Assembly: GCF_003665095.1 (NCBI RefSeq)
Contig: NZ_RCHV01000002.1
Location: 3,036,001-3,100,000, forward strand
Direction: 5' to 3'
Length of the DNA: 64,000 bases
From: Streptomyces sp. Z26
GTDB lineage: Bacteria > Actinomycetota > Actinomycetes > Streptomycetales > Streptomycetaceae
The notes under the pieces were generated by a model. That model did not search any database. It was given only the letters and a program-made list of their open reading frames with translations, and was not told the origin of the DNA. The translations under genes and the position numbers were made by a program. This document shows, piece after piece, positions 1 through 11,072 of the stretch; the first letter of the stretch is position 1, and each line of letters starts with the position of its first letter.

Positions 1-2
1 GG

Positions 3-1442
3 CCGCACGCCAACGAACGGGTCGGCGGCGCCACCGCCCTGCGGCTGGCCGAACACGTCGTGGGCGAAAGGCCGTTGCGCGGCGACGGGTCCCACGACGT
101 CCGCTGGCACTTCCTGCTCTGCCTCGATCCGGACGGCGCCCGGGTGAACGAGCACGGGGCCACGGGAACGGATTCCGCGACGGTCGCGGGAACCAGCCGG
201 AACACCCTGCTCGGCTACCACCGGCCGTTCTTCCGGCCCCCCGGAAAGGAGCAGCCGGAATGGGCGCCCTCCCTCACCGGAAACGACGGTGAATTACTCC
301 CGGAAAGCCGCGCCCTGCTCACCGTCATCGACGAAATACGCCCTTTCCTGCAATGCTCCCTGCACGCGAACGACGTCGGCGGAAGCTGGGTCCAACTCAC
401 CCGCGCGGTGCCCGGATTGCCGGAACCGTTCGCAAAGTCCGCCGCGGATCTGGGAATCCCGGTCGAGATCGGCAGCATCGACACGCTGTATTGGCCGAGT
501 CCCGGCCCCGGGGTGTTCGTGATGCCCGAACCGGGCGTTCCCGAACGCCTCGCGAGCCTCCAGGAGGACGCGGCGCGCTCCACCTGGTACCACCCGCACC
601 GGTACGGCGGCATGACGGCCGTCGTGGAGGCGCCGATGTGGGCGAGTCGCCTGGTGGACGACTGCACGCCCGTGCCCGACCCCGGGCCCGCCGTACGCGG
701 CGCCGCGCTGCGGCTGCGGCGGCGCGGGCGGCGCGTCGCCGCGTTGCTCGACCGCGCGCGCCCGCTGGTGCCCGTCGAGCACGCGCCGGTGCTGCGTGGC
801 GCGGAGGCGGCCGTGGAGGTGTGCCCGGGGCTGGCGGACGACTGGACGCGCCTGTCGCGGGCGCAGGCACAGGCCCGGGTGCCGGGCCCGGACGCGGCGC
901 GGGTGCCCGCGCCGGGGTGGGCGGGGCTCGGGGCGGGGGCGACGGTGGTCGGCGGGGCGGCCGGTGGCGGCCGACGGCCGGGCGCGTACGGGGAGACGGG
1001 GCGCGGGGGCACGGCGTACGGGGACGTGGCCGGAGGCGTGGCGGCGCGCGGCACCCGTACGGCACCCGGCCCGCGCCCGTACGCGGGACCGGGCGGCGCG
1101 GGCGCCCGTACGGGCCGGGGCGCGGACGGTGCGGACGGCGCCGGGACGGGCGCCGGGGTGCCCGCGCCACCCGCGCTCACCGCCGGGCACCTCGCCTCCT
1201 TCGCGGGTGTCACCTGGCGCATCCCGCTGCGCGCCGCCGCGATGCTGCTCGGCGCGCTCGACGGCGTACCGGGCCGCGCCGCCGGGGAGTTGCGGGCGGA
1301 GCTGGCGGGGATCGTGTCGGCGTGGTGCGCGGCCTTCGAGTGCGAGTTCCAGACGCGCTGGGTGCCGCTCGACGACCAGGTGCGGCACCAGGCGCGTACG
1401 GTCCTCGCGGTCCTCGACCGCGTCGGCCACGGTCGTGCGTGA
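3..1442 (+). CDS. M14-like zinc carboxypeptidase family protein, 5' partial
   Basis: The reading frame is open from the left edge, so the start lies outside the window. The first visible residues, PHANERVGG, hold an HxxE pair like the first two zinc ligands of M14 carboxypeptidases. A later SLHANDVGG supplies a plausible third His ligand and VEAPMWA a plausible catalytic Glu, which supports a metallopeptidase or an amidase-like M14 member. About residues 280-370 of the visible part are a Gly/Ala/Arg-rich low-complexity linker encoded by GTACGG-rich DNA. It is followed by a helical C-terminal segment with no motif I recognise. No signal peptide can be judged because the N-terminus is missing. 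The family call is inferred from motifs; the substrate is unknown. Confidence 0.6.
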   Translation, partial: PHANERVGGATALRLAEHVVGERPLRGDGSHDVRWHFLLCLDPDGARVNEHGATGTDSATVAGTSRNTLLGYHRPFFRPPGKEQPEWAPSLTGNDGELLPESRALLTVIDEIRPFLQCSLHANDVGGSWVQLTRAVPGLPEPFAKSAADLGIPVEIGSIDTLYWPSPGPGVFVMPEPGVPERLASLQEDAARSTWYHPHRYGGMTAVVEAPMWASRLVDDCTPVPDPGPAVRGAALRLRRRGRRVAALLDRARPLVPVEHAPVLRGAEAAVEVCPGLADDWTRLSRAQAQARVPGPDAARVPAPGWAGLGAGATVVGGAAGGGRRPGAYGETGRGGTAYGDVAGGVAARGTRTAPGPRPYAGPGGAGARTGRGADGADGAGTGAGVPAPPALTAGHLASFAGVTWRIPLRAAAMLLGALDGVPGRAAGELRAELAGIVSAWCAAFECEFQTRWVPLDDQVRHQARTVLAVLDRVGHGRA

Positions 1443-1491
1443 GACCCGTACGCGCCGGGCCGGTCGTCGGGGCCGGTCGTCGGGCCGGTCG

Positions 1492-1863
1492 TCAGTCGGG
1501 GAGGTGGCAGACGGCCTCCACGTTGTTGCCCTCCGGGTCGCGGACGAACGCCGCGAAGTAGCACGCGTGGTACTCGGGGTGGAGCGCCGGGGCGTGCAGC
1601 GTCTCCGCGCCCGCCGCCGTCGCCGCCTCGTGGAAGGCCACGACGGCCGCCCGGTCGGCGGCGGTGAACGCGACGTGCGTCTCGCGCGGCGCGCCGTCCG
1701 CCCCGGCCGGTCCGATCCAGAACGTCGGCCGGTCCCCCACCCCGTACCCGACGACCGGCCCGAACTCCCGCACCCGGCTGCCGCCGAGCGGCGCCAGCAC
1801 CGCGTCGTAGAAGGCCCCGACGGCCCGGGGGTCCCGCACCTGGAGCGACATGTGATCGATCAT
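1492..1863 (-). CDS. VOC (glyoxalase/bleomycin-resistance) family protein
   Basis: About 123 residues, the usual size of a single-domain vicinal oxygen chelate protein made of two beta-alpha-beta-beta-beta units. The opening MIDHMSLQVRDP and the late FVRDPEGNNVEAVCH match the metal-ligand strands of the family (His near the N-terminus, Glu in NNVEAV). I chose the ATG at 1863 because the VOC fold starts directly with IDH; an in-frame start 30 bases upstream would only add an unconserved leader. Members are enzymes (lyases, dioxygenases) or binding and resistance proteins, and the substrate cannot be told. It stands alone, with a small gap before the NmrA-like gene. Confidence 0.8.
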   Translation of the reverse strand: MIDHMSLQVRDPRAVGAFYDAVLAPLGGSRVREFGPVVGYGVGDRPTFWIGPAGADGAPRETHVAFTAADRAAVVAFHEAATAAGAETLHAPALHPEYHACYFAAFVRDPEGNNVEAVCHLPD

Positions 1864-1957
1864 GCCGGGCAGTCTGGCAGCCGCCACCGACAATCCACGG
1901 GCGCGCGCGGCCCGAAGCGCGCCGCCCCGCGCACCCGGCCCCCGGCGCCGCGCGCCC

Positions 1958-2872
1958 TCAGCCGAAGTCCGCGGCGTGCGCCGCCGCGTACGCCGCGAAC
2001 GACCGCGGCGCCCGCCCGGTCAGCTCCTCCACCGTGTCCGTCGTACGGTCCTCCGCGCCGCGCGCGATCCCGTCGTCCAGGTCCGCCAGCAGCTCCGCGT
2101 ACGGCACGGGCATGTCCCGCGCCAGCCGGTCCCGCAACTCCCCCCGGGACAGCGGCCGGTGGCGTACGGGCCGCCCGGTGATCCCGGCGACGACGGCCGC
2201 CACGTCGGCGTAGCCGAGGGCGTCCGGGCCGGTGAGGACGAGGTCGGCGCGGGGCGCCACGGGGGCGGTGAGGGCGTGGGCGGCGACGGCCGCGATGTCG
2301 GCCGCGTCGATGAAGCCGACGCGGCCGTCCCCCGTCGCCGAGACGATCTCGTCCGCGCCGCGGATGCTCTCCGCGTGCGGGTGCCCGCCGGTGAAGTTCT
2401 GCATGAACCACGACGGCCGCAGCACCGCCCACTCCTCGTACGTGTCCGCCAGCGCCCGGTGCACCGCCCCCAGCCCCGGGCCACCGGCCGGGACGGCGCT
2501 GGAGCTGAGCAGCACCGCCCGGCGCACGCCCGCCGCGCGCGCCCGCGCCAGGAAGGGCACCATGACGGCGTCCGGCTCCGGGTCGTAGGCGGGCGCGACG
2601 AGGTACACGCGGTCGGCGTCGCGCAGCGCGGCGTCGTACGTGCCGGGGTCGGCCCAGTCGAAGCGGACGGCGCGCACGGGCGCGTCGGCGGGCGCGTCGG
2701 CCGTACGGGCGCCGGGGTCCGTACCGGTGCCGGGGACCGTCGCGGCCCCGCGGCTGGCGGCCGTGACGGGGTGGCCGAGGGCGGCGAGGCGCCGGGCGAG
2801 GGGGCCGCCGGTGTTGCCGGTGGCGCCGGTGACCAGGACGCGGGCGGCGGCCGGTGCCGTACGGGCGCTCAC
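1958..2872 (-). CDS. NAD(P)-binding NmrA/SDR-like protein
   Basis: 304 residues. ARVLVTGATGNTGGPLARRLAALG at the N-terminus is a Rossmann dinucleotide-binding loop (GATGNTG), as in atypical SDR/NmrA proteins such as QorB-like NAD(P)H-dependent oxidoreductases. LLSSSAVP and RPSWFMQNF are typical of this group, which usually lacks the YxxxK catalytic pair of classical SDRs. The GTG start at 2872 overlaps the TGA of the upstream SnoaL-like gene by four bases, so the two are probably translationally coupled and transcribed from the operator-bearing promoter near 3450. With that gene it may form a small redox or detoxification unit controlled by the divergent TetR gene; that role is inference. Confidence 0.8.
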   Translation of the reverse strand: MSARTAPAAARVLVTGATGNTGGPLARRLAALGHPVTAASRGAATVPGTGTDPGARTADAPADAPVRAVRFDWADPGTYDAALRDADRVYLVAPAYDPEPDAVMVPFLARARAAGVRRAVLLSSSAVPAGGPGLGAVHRALADTYEEWAVLRPSWFMQNFTGGHPHAESIRGADEIVSATGDGRVGFIDAADIAAVAAHALTAPVAPRADLVLTGPDALGYADVAAVVAGITGRPVRHRPLSRGELRDRLARDMPVPYAELLADLDDGIARGAEDRTTDTVEELTGRAPRSFAAYAAAHAADFG

Positions 2873-3420
2873 GCGGCGGTGCCCTCGGCGGCCGTGGCGT
2901 CCGTGGCGTCCTCCGCGTGCCAGGAGTCGGGCAGGCCGAGCGGGTTCCAGTAGTCGCGGTAGTGGTGGAAGCGGCCGTTCCGTACGGTCACCACGGCCAC
3001 GTACGCCATCTCGTACGGGCTGTCCGTGACCACCAGCCGACCGGTCGCCCGCATCTCCACCACGATCGTCCCGGGGTCCTGCGTGCGGTGGATCTCCAGG
3101 TGGGGGATGGCGCGCAGGTCGACCTGGTCCGGGTACTCCCGCATGTACGCGGCGACCTCGGCCCGGCCGTCCAGCCGGGAGGGCGCGCGGGGCGGGGCGA
3201 AGGGGAACTCCATCGTCCCGTCCTCGTCCCAGAGGGCCACCCAGCCGTCGATGTCCTTGTCCAGCAGCAGGCGCAGCCCGTGCCGGAACAGCTCGGCGGG
3301 GTCGGCGAGTTCCGCGCGTTCGGCGTGATCCGCGTGTTCGGCGTGCTCCGCGGGCTCGCCCGGCACCGCCGGGTCCGTGGGGGTGTCCGGCGTCGTGTGC
3401 CCGGTGCGTCGTTCGCTCAT
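2869..3420 (-). CDS. SnoaL-like (NTF2-fold) protein
   Basis: 183 residues. After a roughly 35-residue acidic, His-rich, unstructured N-terminus, the sequence FRHGLRLLLDKDIDGWVALW through MEFPFAPP and YDYWNP-like RFHHYRDYWNPLG has the SnoaL/PhzA-PhzB pattern of the NTF2 cone fold. Such proteins are small polyketide cyclases, dehydratases or isomerases, or binding proteins of unknown function. It is the first gene of a two-gene unit with the NmrA-like gene (four-base stop/start overlap) and is divergent from a TetR regulator. Two identical palindromes lie in the shared promoter, so it is probably that regulator's main target. Confidence 0.78.
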   Translation of the reverse strand: MSERRTGHTTPDTPTDPAVPGEPAEHAEHADHAERAELADPAELFRHGLRLLLDKDIDGWVALWDEDGTMEFPFAPPRAPSRLDGRAEVAAYMREYPDQVDLRAIPHLEIHRTQDPGTIVVEMRATGRLVVTDSPYEMAYVAVVTVRNGRFHHYRDYWNPLGLPDSWHAEDATDATAAEGTAA

Positions 3421-3450
3421 GGTGTCCCGTCCCGTCCGTGCGGATAGAAT

Positions 3451-3499
3451 GCGGACCGTCAGTCCGCTTCAACCCCCAACATACGGACCGTCAGTCCGT
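3451..3499. promoter_or_regulatory. Twin TetR-type operators in a divergent promoter
   Basis: Two 17-bp perfect palindromes sharing the 15-bp core CGGACCGTCAGTCCG lie at 3451-3467 (GC-flanked) and 3483-3499 (AT-flanked), 32 bp centre to centre, about three helical turns. They sit between the SnoaL-like gene on the minus strand and the TetR gene at 3525. Such paired identical sites are the expected binding sites of the adjacent TetR repressor acting on both promoters. The palindromes are seen directly; the regulator assignment is inferred from position. Confidence 0.8.
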
Positions 3500-3524
3500 T
3501 TAGCAACCGGAAGGCCCCGCGCCC

Positions 3525-4163
3525 ATGCCCGACCGCAGGCCCCGAGCCGACGCCGTACGCAACCGCGAGACCGTCCTCGCCGCCGCCGACGCCCTCTTCA
3601 CCGACTCCGAGAGCGCCCGTACCGTCTCCATGGACGACGTCGCCGCCGCGGCGGGCGTCGGGAAGGGCACGCTGTTCCGCCGGTTCGGCGACCGCGACGG
3701 CCTGGTCCGCGCCCTGTTCGAGGCGCGTACGGACTCCCTCCGGCAGGCCGTCGAACACGGCCCGGCGCCCCTCGGGCCACGGACCGCCCCCCGCCGCCGC
3801 GTCCTCGCCCTCCTCGACGCGCTCCTCACGTTCAAGCTCGCGAACCGCCACCTCTCGCGCGCCCTGGAGGAGACGGGCAGCGGCAGCCCGTACGAGGCCA
3901 CCCACTACACCTGGTGGCACGGCACCCTGCGCGACACCCTCCTGCTGCTGCGCGGGCCCGCTTCGCGCGAGGACACCGGCGCGCCCGAGGCGCCCGAACA
4001 GCCCCTCGACGCCTGCGCGTTCACCGCCCACGCCCTGCTCGCCGCCGTACGCGCCGACCTCGTCGAGCACCTGCTCGGCGCGGAGGGGGCGTCGCCCGAG
4101 GCCGTACGCGCCCAGCTCGCGGCGTACGCGGCGCGGGTCCTCGACGCGGACGGCGCCCCCTGA
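3525..4163 (+). CDS. TetR-family transcriptional repressor
   Basis: 212 residues with an N-terminal TetR helix-turn-helix: VLAAADALFTDSE, then VSMDDVAAAAGVGKGTLFRRFGDRDGL at about residues 30-57, the classic KGTLFRRF recognition-helix pattern. The C-terminal ligand-binding domain has no specific match I can name. It is divergent from the SnoaL-like/NmrA-like pair, and two identical palindromes separate them, indicating autoregulation and control of that pair. The ligand is probably an electrophile or small aromatic handled by the oxidoreductase, but that is a guess. Confidence 0.9.
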   Translation: MPDRRPRADAVRNRETVLAAADALFTDSESARTVSMDDVAAAAGVGKGTLFRRFGDRDGLVRALFEARTDSLRQAVEHGPAPLGPRTAPRRRVLALLDALLTFKLANRHLSRALEETGSGSPYEATHYTWWHGTLRDTLLLLRGPASREDTGAPEAPEQPLDACAFTAHALLAAVRADLVEHLLGAEGASPEAVRAQLAAYAARVLDADGAP

Positions 4164-4255
4164 CCCGTACGGCCCGCGCACCCGCCCGGCGTCCCCGGCC
4201 CCACCCCGCCCGAGCCCTGTTGAGGAAGCCCGCGGCTTCCCCGAGGATGGCGGCC

Positions 4256-5431
4256 ATGACCGCCACGCCAGGACGCCCGCCGCTCAACCGCCGCCTCACG
4301 GAGTTCGGCTCGACGATCTTCACGGAGATGTCCGCGCTCGCCGTCCGCACCGGCGCGCTCAACCTCGGCCAGGGCTTCCCCGACACCGACGGCCCCGAGT
4401 CCGTACGGGAGGCGGCCGTACGGGCGCTGCGGGACGGCCGCGGCAACCAGTACCCGCCCGGCCCCGGCGTCCCCGAGCTGCGCCTCGCCGTCACCGAGCA
4501 CCAACGGCGCTTCCGCGGCCTCGACCTCGACCCCGACACGGAGGTCCTGGTCACCGCGGGCGCCACCGAGGCGATCGCCGCCTCCATGCTGGCCCTCCTG
4601 GAACCGGGCGACGAGGTCATCGCCTTCGAGCCGTTCTACGACTCGTACGCCGCCTCCATCGCCATGGCCGGCGCCACCCGCGTCCCCCTCACCCTCCACG
4701 CCCCGGACTTCCGGCCCGACCTCGACGCGCTCCGGGACGCCGTCACACCCCGCACCCGCCTGCTCCTCCTCAACTCGCCGCACAACCCGACCGGCATGGT
4801 CCTCACCCGCGCCGAGGCCACCGCCCTCGCCGAACTCGCCGTCGCCCACGACCTCCTGGTCGTCACCGACGAGGTCTACGAACACCTCGTCTTCGACGGC
4901 GAGCACGTCCCGCTCGCCTCCCTGCCCGGCATGCGCGACCGCACGGTGTCCATCTCGTCGTCCGGCAAGACGTTCTCGTACACCGGCTGGAAGGTCGGCT
5001 GGGTCACCGGCTGCCCGGAGCTGGTGGCGGCGGTGCGGACGGCGAAGCAGTACCTGACGTTCGTCAGCGCGGGCCCGTTCCAGTACGCGATCGCGGAGGC
5101 GCTACGGCTCCCCGACGCGTACTTCCACGACTTCCGCGAGGGGCTGCGCGCGAAGCGGGACCTGCTCGCGGACGGGCTGGCGGAGGCGGGGCTGGCCGTC
5201 CACCGGCCGCAGGGCACGTACTTCGTCACCGCCGACATCTCCCCGCTCGGCGAGAAGGACGGCGTCGCCTTCTGCCTGGCCCTGCCGGAACGCTGCGGCG
5301 TCGTCGCCGTACCCACCGCGGTCTTCTACGATGACCCGTCGGCGGGCCGCTCGCTGATCCGCTTCGCGTTCTGCAAGCGGGACGAGGTGCTGCGGGAGGC
5401 GGTCCGCCGCCTCAAGGGGCTGACGGGCTGA
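4256..5431 (+). CDS. PLP-dependent class I/II aminotransferase
   Basis: About 391 residues of fold-type I aminotransferase. LNLGQGFPDTDGP, NQYPPGPGVPELR, the NSPHNPTGMVL loop, VVTDEVYEHL and the PLP lysine in SISSSGKTFSYTGWKVGW are all visible. The pattern is closest to kynurenine/methionine/glutamine aminotransferases (YbdL/KAT group) and to succinyldiaminopimelate-type annotations in actinomycetes. I chose the ATG at 4256 because GAGGA at 4243-4247 sits about eight bases upstream; the ATG at 4247 is also in frame. It transfers an amino group from an amino acid to a 2-oxo acid; the natural substrate is not determinable. It ends at a strong bidirectional hairpin. Confidence 0.9.
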   Translation: MTATPGRPPLNRRLTEFGSTIFTEMSALAVRTGALNLGQGFPDTDGPESVREAAVRALRDGRGNQYPPGPGVPELRLAVTEHQRRFRGLDLDPDTEVLVTAGATEAIAASMLALLEPGDEVIAFEPFYDSYAASIAMAGATRVPLTLHAPDFRPDLDALRDAVTPRTRLLLLNSPHNPTGMVLTRAEATALAELAVAHDLLVVTDEVYEHLVFDGEHVPLASLPGMRDRTVSISSSGKTFSYTGWKVGWVTGCPELVAAVRTAKQYLTFVSAGPFQYAIAEALRLPDAYFHDFREGLRAKRDLLADGLAEAGLAVHRPQGTYFVTADISPLGEKDGVAFCLALPERCGVVAVPTAVFYDDPSAGRSLIRFAFCKRDEVLREAVRRLKGLTG

Positions 5432-5478
5432 CGGGCCCGGCGGGCGTACCGGCGGCGGGCGTACGGGCGCGGGCACGG

Positions 5479-5519
5479 CAGCGCCCCCGGAGCGGCGCGA
5501 ACGGCCGCCGGGGGCGCTG
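5479..5519. terminator. Bidirectional terminator-like hairpin
   Basis: A perfect 12-bp stem (CAGCGCCCCCGG at 5479-5490 with CCGGGGGCGCTG at 5508-5519) lies between the convergent aminotransferase and YbjN genes. There is no long T run, as is usual in Streptomyces. It probably ends transcription from both sides. Confidence 0.75.
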
Positions 5520-5551
5520 TCGTGGGAGCCGGGGCCGCCGGGGGGGGCGAC

Positions 5552-6184
5552 TCAGCTCTTGCCGGTGTCCTCACCGGGCTGGTCGTCGGCGTCCTTGCCG
5601 GACGCGTCCGCCTCGGTGCCGGACTCGGCGGCGGCGTCGGCGGCGTCCGCCTCAGCGCCGGCGTCGGCGTCCGAGCCGGACCCGGCGTCCTTCTCCAGGC
5701 CGAGCTGCTCGACGAGCCACTTGTCGAACTCGATCGACGCCCGCACCCAGCTGACGGTGCTGGACACGAAGTGCTCCAGCGAGACACCGGTGCCGATCAT
5801 CATCTGCGCCTCGCCGATGAGCCGTACGGTGCCGTCGTCGTGCGTGTGCGTGTAGACCTTCGGCCACAGCGTGCGGCGGTTCCAGTCGTCGATCGACTCG
5901 AGCAGCGGGAGCTTCTCGTCGATGGAGTGCGGGCGGTCGTAGAACGTCCGCACCGAGAACACCCGCTGGTCGCCCTCGCCACGGAACATGAAGTACGTGC
6001 GGAATTCCTCCCAGGGCGCGGCGAGGTCCCCCTCGTCATCCACGACGTACTTCAGCTCCATCTGGTCGAGGAGCTGCTTGACCAGGTCCTGGTCGGGGAT
6101 GACGGGGCCGGCCGGGCCGCTCGCCTGCTGCGGGTCGGGCTGCTGGCCCCCGAAATTCGGAATCGAGGACGGGTCGATGCTCAC
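5552..6184 (-). CDS. YbjN domain-containing protein
   Basis: 210 residues. The core LVKQLLDQMELKYVVDDEGDL through TVRLIGEAQMMIGTGVSLEHF matches the YbjN fold (related to type III secretion chaperones), common in actinomycetes and of unclear biochemical role. The last 45 or so residues are an acidic Asp/Ala/Ser/Gly tail. The GTG at 6184 is preceded on the minus strand by GAAGGGAA at good spacing, which decides the start against longer in-frame options. It is a cytosolic protein, with no signal or membrane segment. E. coli YbjN has been linked to stress and motility regulation; that should not be transferred here. Confidence 0.85.
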   Translation of the reverse strand: MSIDPSSIPNFGGQQPDPQQASGPAGPVIPDQDLVKQLLDQMELKYVVDDEGDLAAPWEEFRTYFMFRGEGDQRVFSVRTFYDRPHSIDEKLPLLESIDDWNRRTLWPKVYTHTHDDGTVRLIGEAQMMIGTGVSLEHFVSSTVSWVRASIEFDKWLVEQLGLEKDAGSGSDADAGAEADAADAAAESGTEADASGKDADDQPGEDTGKS

Positions 6185-6413
6185 CGTGGAATTCCCTTCA
6201 TACGGTTCCGGCCATCCTCTCCCATGACGGCCCGGACAACGCAAGCGTGTGCCCGGACGACCTGCCGCCCGGGTGCAGAAAACCTTCCCCCGCCCCACAC
6301 GCACCACGCGCCCCGTCCCCGAGGGGAAGAGGCGCGCGGCGCGTACGGGTACGGGTGGTCCCGCGTGGCCGGTCAGACGCGGGGTGCCGCGCGACCGGCC
6401 GGACGTGACCGGG

Positions 6414-7604
6414 TCAGGCGGTGTGGAGCGTGAGGCCGTACTTGCTCAGCACCGGGTTGAGGGGTTGGAAGAAGGTGGTGCCGCCGCTGGAGCAGTTGCC
6501 GGAGCCGCCCGACGTGATGCCCTGCGCCTGGTCACCGCTGATGTACGAGCCGCCGGAGTCGCCGCCCTCGGCGCAGACGCTCGTCTGCGTCATGGAGTAG
6601 ACGGGACCCTGCGAGTAGTTGACGGTGACGTTCTTCGCCTGGATGTTGCCGCAGTGCCAGTGCGTGGTGGAACCGGAACGGCAGATGGAAGCGCCGATCG
6701 GGGCCTCGTTCGAGCCGCGCACGAGCTGGTCGGAGACGGTGCCCCAGCCGAGGACGACGGGCTCGGTCCACCAGCCGTTGGCGACGTTGACCCACGCGTA
6801 GTCGTTGCCGGGGAAGGTCGAGCCCTGGAACTCGCCGATCCGCGAGCGGTCCCAGCCGTTCACGGCCTGGCCCTTCGGGCCGCAGTGGCCCGCCGTGACG
6901 AAGCCGCCGTGCACGGAGAAGCCGATGGAGCACCGGACGTTGCCGGTGTAGTACGGGTCGCCGCCGACCGTACCGGCCGCGGTCGTACGGGGTGCCTCCG
7001 CGACCTTCGCCACGGTGACGGGGCCGCTCTCGCGCGCGTCCGCGACGAACGCGCGGACGTCGTCGTCCGACTCCTTCGAGTCGACGACGTTCACCACGAC
7101 GCGGTTCGTCCGGTCGTCGACCTGCCAGCTGCTGACTCCCGCCGGCACGGAGAGCTTGTCGATCTTCTTCATCGTCGCCGCGAGCCGCTTGGCGCTGTGC
7201 TCCACGACGCGGACGCTCGCACCGGTCTTCCGCACGGCGTCGGCCTTCGCCTCGTCGGTGACGGCGACGGCGAGGGTGTTGCGCTCCGTGTCGAACCAGG
7301 AGCCGCCGTACGACGCGCCCGCCGCGCGCCGCGCGTCGTCCTGGGCGGCCGTCGCCTTCTTCTCGGCGGCGAGGCGGACGGTGGCCTGCTTCTTCGTCAG
7401 CCCCAGGTCGCGCTGCATCGCGGAGAGCAGCGCGTCGGAGGCGGGCTTCGCCGCGGCCGAGGTCGAAGCGGAGTCGGAAGCGGAATCCGCATCGGAGGTG
7501 GTGGCGGTGGCGGTGGGGATGAAGGCCGCGGCGGCCAGGCCACCGGCGACGAGCATCGCGGAAACGCGGGCACGCAGGACTGTCTTACGTCTCATACGTC
7601 TCAA
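6414..7604 (-). CDS. Secreted S1 serine protease with alpha-lytic-type propeptide (streptogrisin family)
   Basis: 396 residues. A signal peptide (basic MRRMRRKTVLRAR, hydrophobic AMLVAGGLAAAAFI, cut near TATA) precedes a propeptide to about residue 215 and a mature chymotrypsin-fold domain. The catalytic triad is visible: His240 in VTAGHC, Asp268 in PGNDYAW, Ser350 in GGDSGGS; the Cys pairs match streptogrisins. The propeptide acts as an intramolecular foldase and is removed by self-cleavage, releasing an extracellular protease. A near-palindrome at 7653-7668 lies about 50 bases upstream. No good ribosome-binding site sits right before the ATG at 7604; the second in-frame Met nine bases on is equally possible. 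Confidence 0.93.
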   Translation of the reverse strand: MRRMRRKTVLRARVSAMLVAGGLAAAAFIPTATATTSDADSASDSASTSAAAKPASDALLSAMQRDLGLTKKQATVRLAAEKKATAAQDDARRAAGASYGGSWFDTERNTLAVAVTDEAKADAVRKTGASVRVVEHSAKRLAATMKKIDKLSVPAGVSSWQVDDRTNRVVVNVVDSKESDDDVRAFVADARESGPVTVAKVAEAPRTTAAGTVGGDPYYTGNVRCSIGFSVHGGFVTAGHCGPKGQAVNGWDRSRIGEFQGSTFPGNDYAWVNVANGWWTEPVVLGWGTVSDQLVRGSNEAPIGASICRSGSTTHWHCGNIQAKNVTVNYSQGPVYSMTQTSVCAEGGDSGGSYISGDQAQGITSGGSGNCSSGGTTFFQPLNPVLSKYGLTLHTA

Positions 7605-7652
7605 GGGAGGAACCCTTCTGTGTTCCAGGAAGTGGGGTGGAACAGCAGACAG

Positions 7653-7668
7653 TTGAGAGCGCTCTTAA
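7653..7668. promoter_or_regulatory. LacI-like palindrome upstream of the secreted protease
   Basis: TTGAGAGCGCTCTTAA is a 16-bp palindrome with one mismatched pair, centred on GC, about 50 bases before the protease start. Its AGAGCGCTCT core resembles the layout of CebR/LacI-family boxes in Streptomyces (GGGAGCGCTCCC type) but differs in the outer bases. Its regulator is unknown. Confidence 0.4.
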
Positions 7669-7892
7669 CCGATGCCAGCTGGAGCGTAGCCCCGCGCCAT
7701 TTGCCAGGTCCATACCAGTGGCGACGTGAATTTCGGGCGCCCCGGACGCGGGTCGCGCGCGGGCGACGGGTGGACGACGGGCGCGGTGGGCGTCCCGTAC
7801 CGCACCCGTCACGGCCCGTCGCCGTACGCCCGCCGCGGCCCCCGGCTCCGGCCGCCCCCGCGCCCGTCACCGGACGGGAGGCGGCACCCGCG

Positions 7893-10520
<2,628 letters not shown>

Positions 10521-10630
10521 TGTGCTGCGTTCCTCCTCGTCCCGTGGCGTACGGCTGGTGCGCGGCGCCGTCCGTGCGGCGCTCCGGTGCTCACTGACTG
10601 ATGTGACTTGCCATGTTCAACCTGCAACAA

Positions 10631-10651
10631 GTTGAGTCTATTCCACTCAAC
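10631..10651. promoter_or_regulatory. HspR-binding inverted repeat (HAIR) between clpB and a PPOX gene
   Basis: GTTGAGT-N7-ACTCAAC, a perfect inverted repeat with the seven-base spacer of the HAIR element (consensus CTTGAGT-N7-ACTCAAG). It lies between clpB (minus) and the PPOX gene (plus). HspR with DnaK as co-repressor is known to repress clpB in Streptomyces through such sites. The site is only 25 bases before the PPOX start, so that gene may be co-repressed. Confidence 0.88.
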
Positions 10652-10676
10652 TCACGAGCGGCTACATTCGTTCCCC

Positions 10677-11072
10677 GTGACGACCACCGAGGACCCGGCG
10701 CTCCTCGCCTTCTGGCGCGAGCCCCACCACTCCACCCTGACGACGTTCCGGCCCGACGGCACGCCGCACGTGGTACCCGTCTCCGTCACGTACGACCCGG
10801 AGACCCGTACCGCCCGCGTCGTCGCCAGCGGAGGCAGCAAGAAGGTGCGCAACGTACGGGCCGCCGGGCCCGACGGCATGCGCGTGGCGCTCTGCCAGGT
10901 GGCAGGGCGCCGGTGGTCGACCCTGGAGGGGCGCGCGACCGTACGCACCGAGCCGGAGCTGATCGCGGACGCCGAACGGCGCTTCGCGGAACGCTACGGG
11001 CGCGACCCCCGGCCGAACCCGCGGCGGGTCCTCATCGAGGTGGCCGTGGACCGGACGATGGGCCGGGGCTGA
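10677..11072 (+). CDS. PPOX-class flavin/F420-binding protein
   Basis: 131 residues. LLAFWREPHHSTLTTFRPDGTPHVVPVSVTY is the typical N-terminus of small split-barrel pyridoxamine 5'-phosphate oxidase-like proteins (TIGR03618-type, many of which bind F420). The GTG at 10677 is chosen because homology-like sequence begins there and TACATT at 10663-10668 looks like a -10 box only eight bases before it, suggesting a leaderless transcript. Longer in-frame starts would cross the HspR repeat. The reaction is unknown; related proteins reduce or bind tetrapyrroles, quinones or F420. Divergent from clpB. Confidence 0.82.
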   Translation: MTTTEDPALLAFWREPHHSTLTTFRPDGTPHVVPVSVTYDPETRTARVVASGGSKKVRNVRAAGPDGMRVALCQVAGRRWSTLEGRATVRTEPELIADAERRFAERYGRDPRPNPRRVLIEVAVDRTMGRG

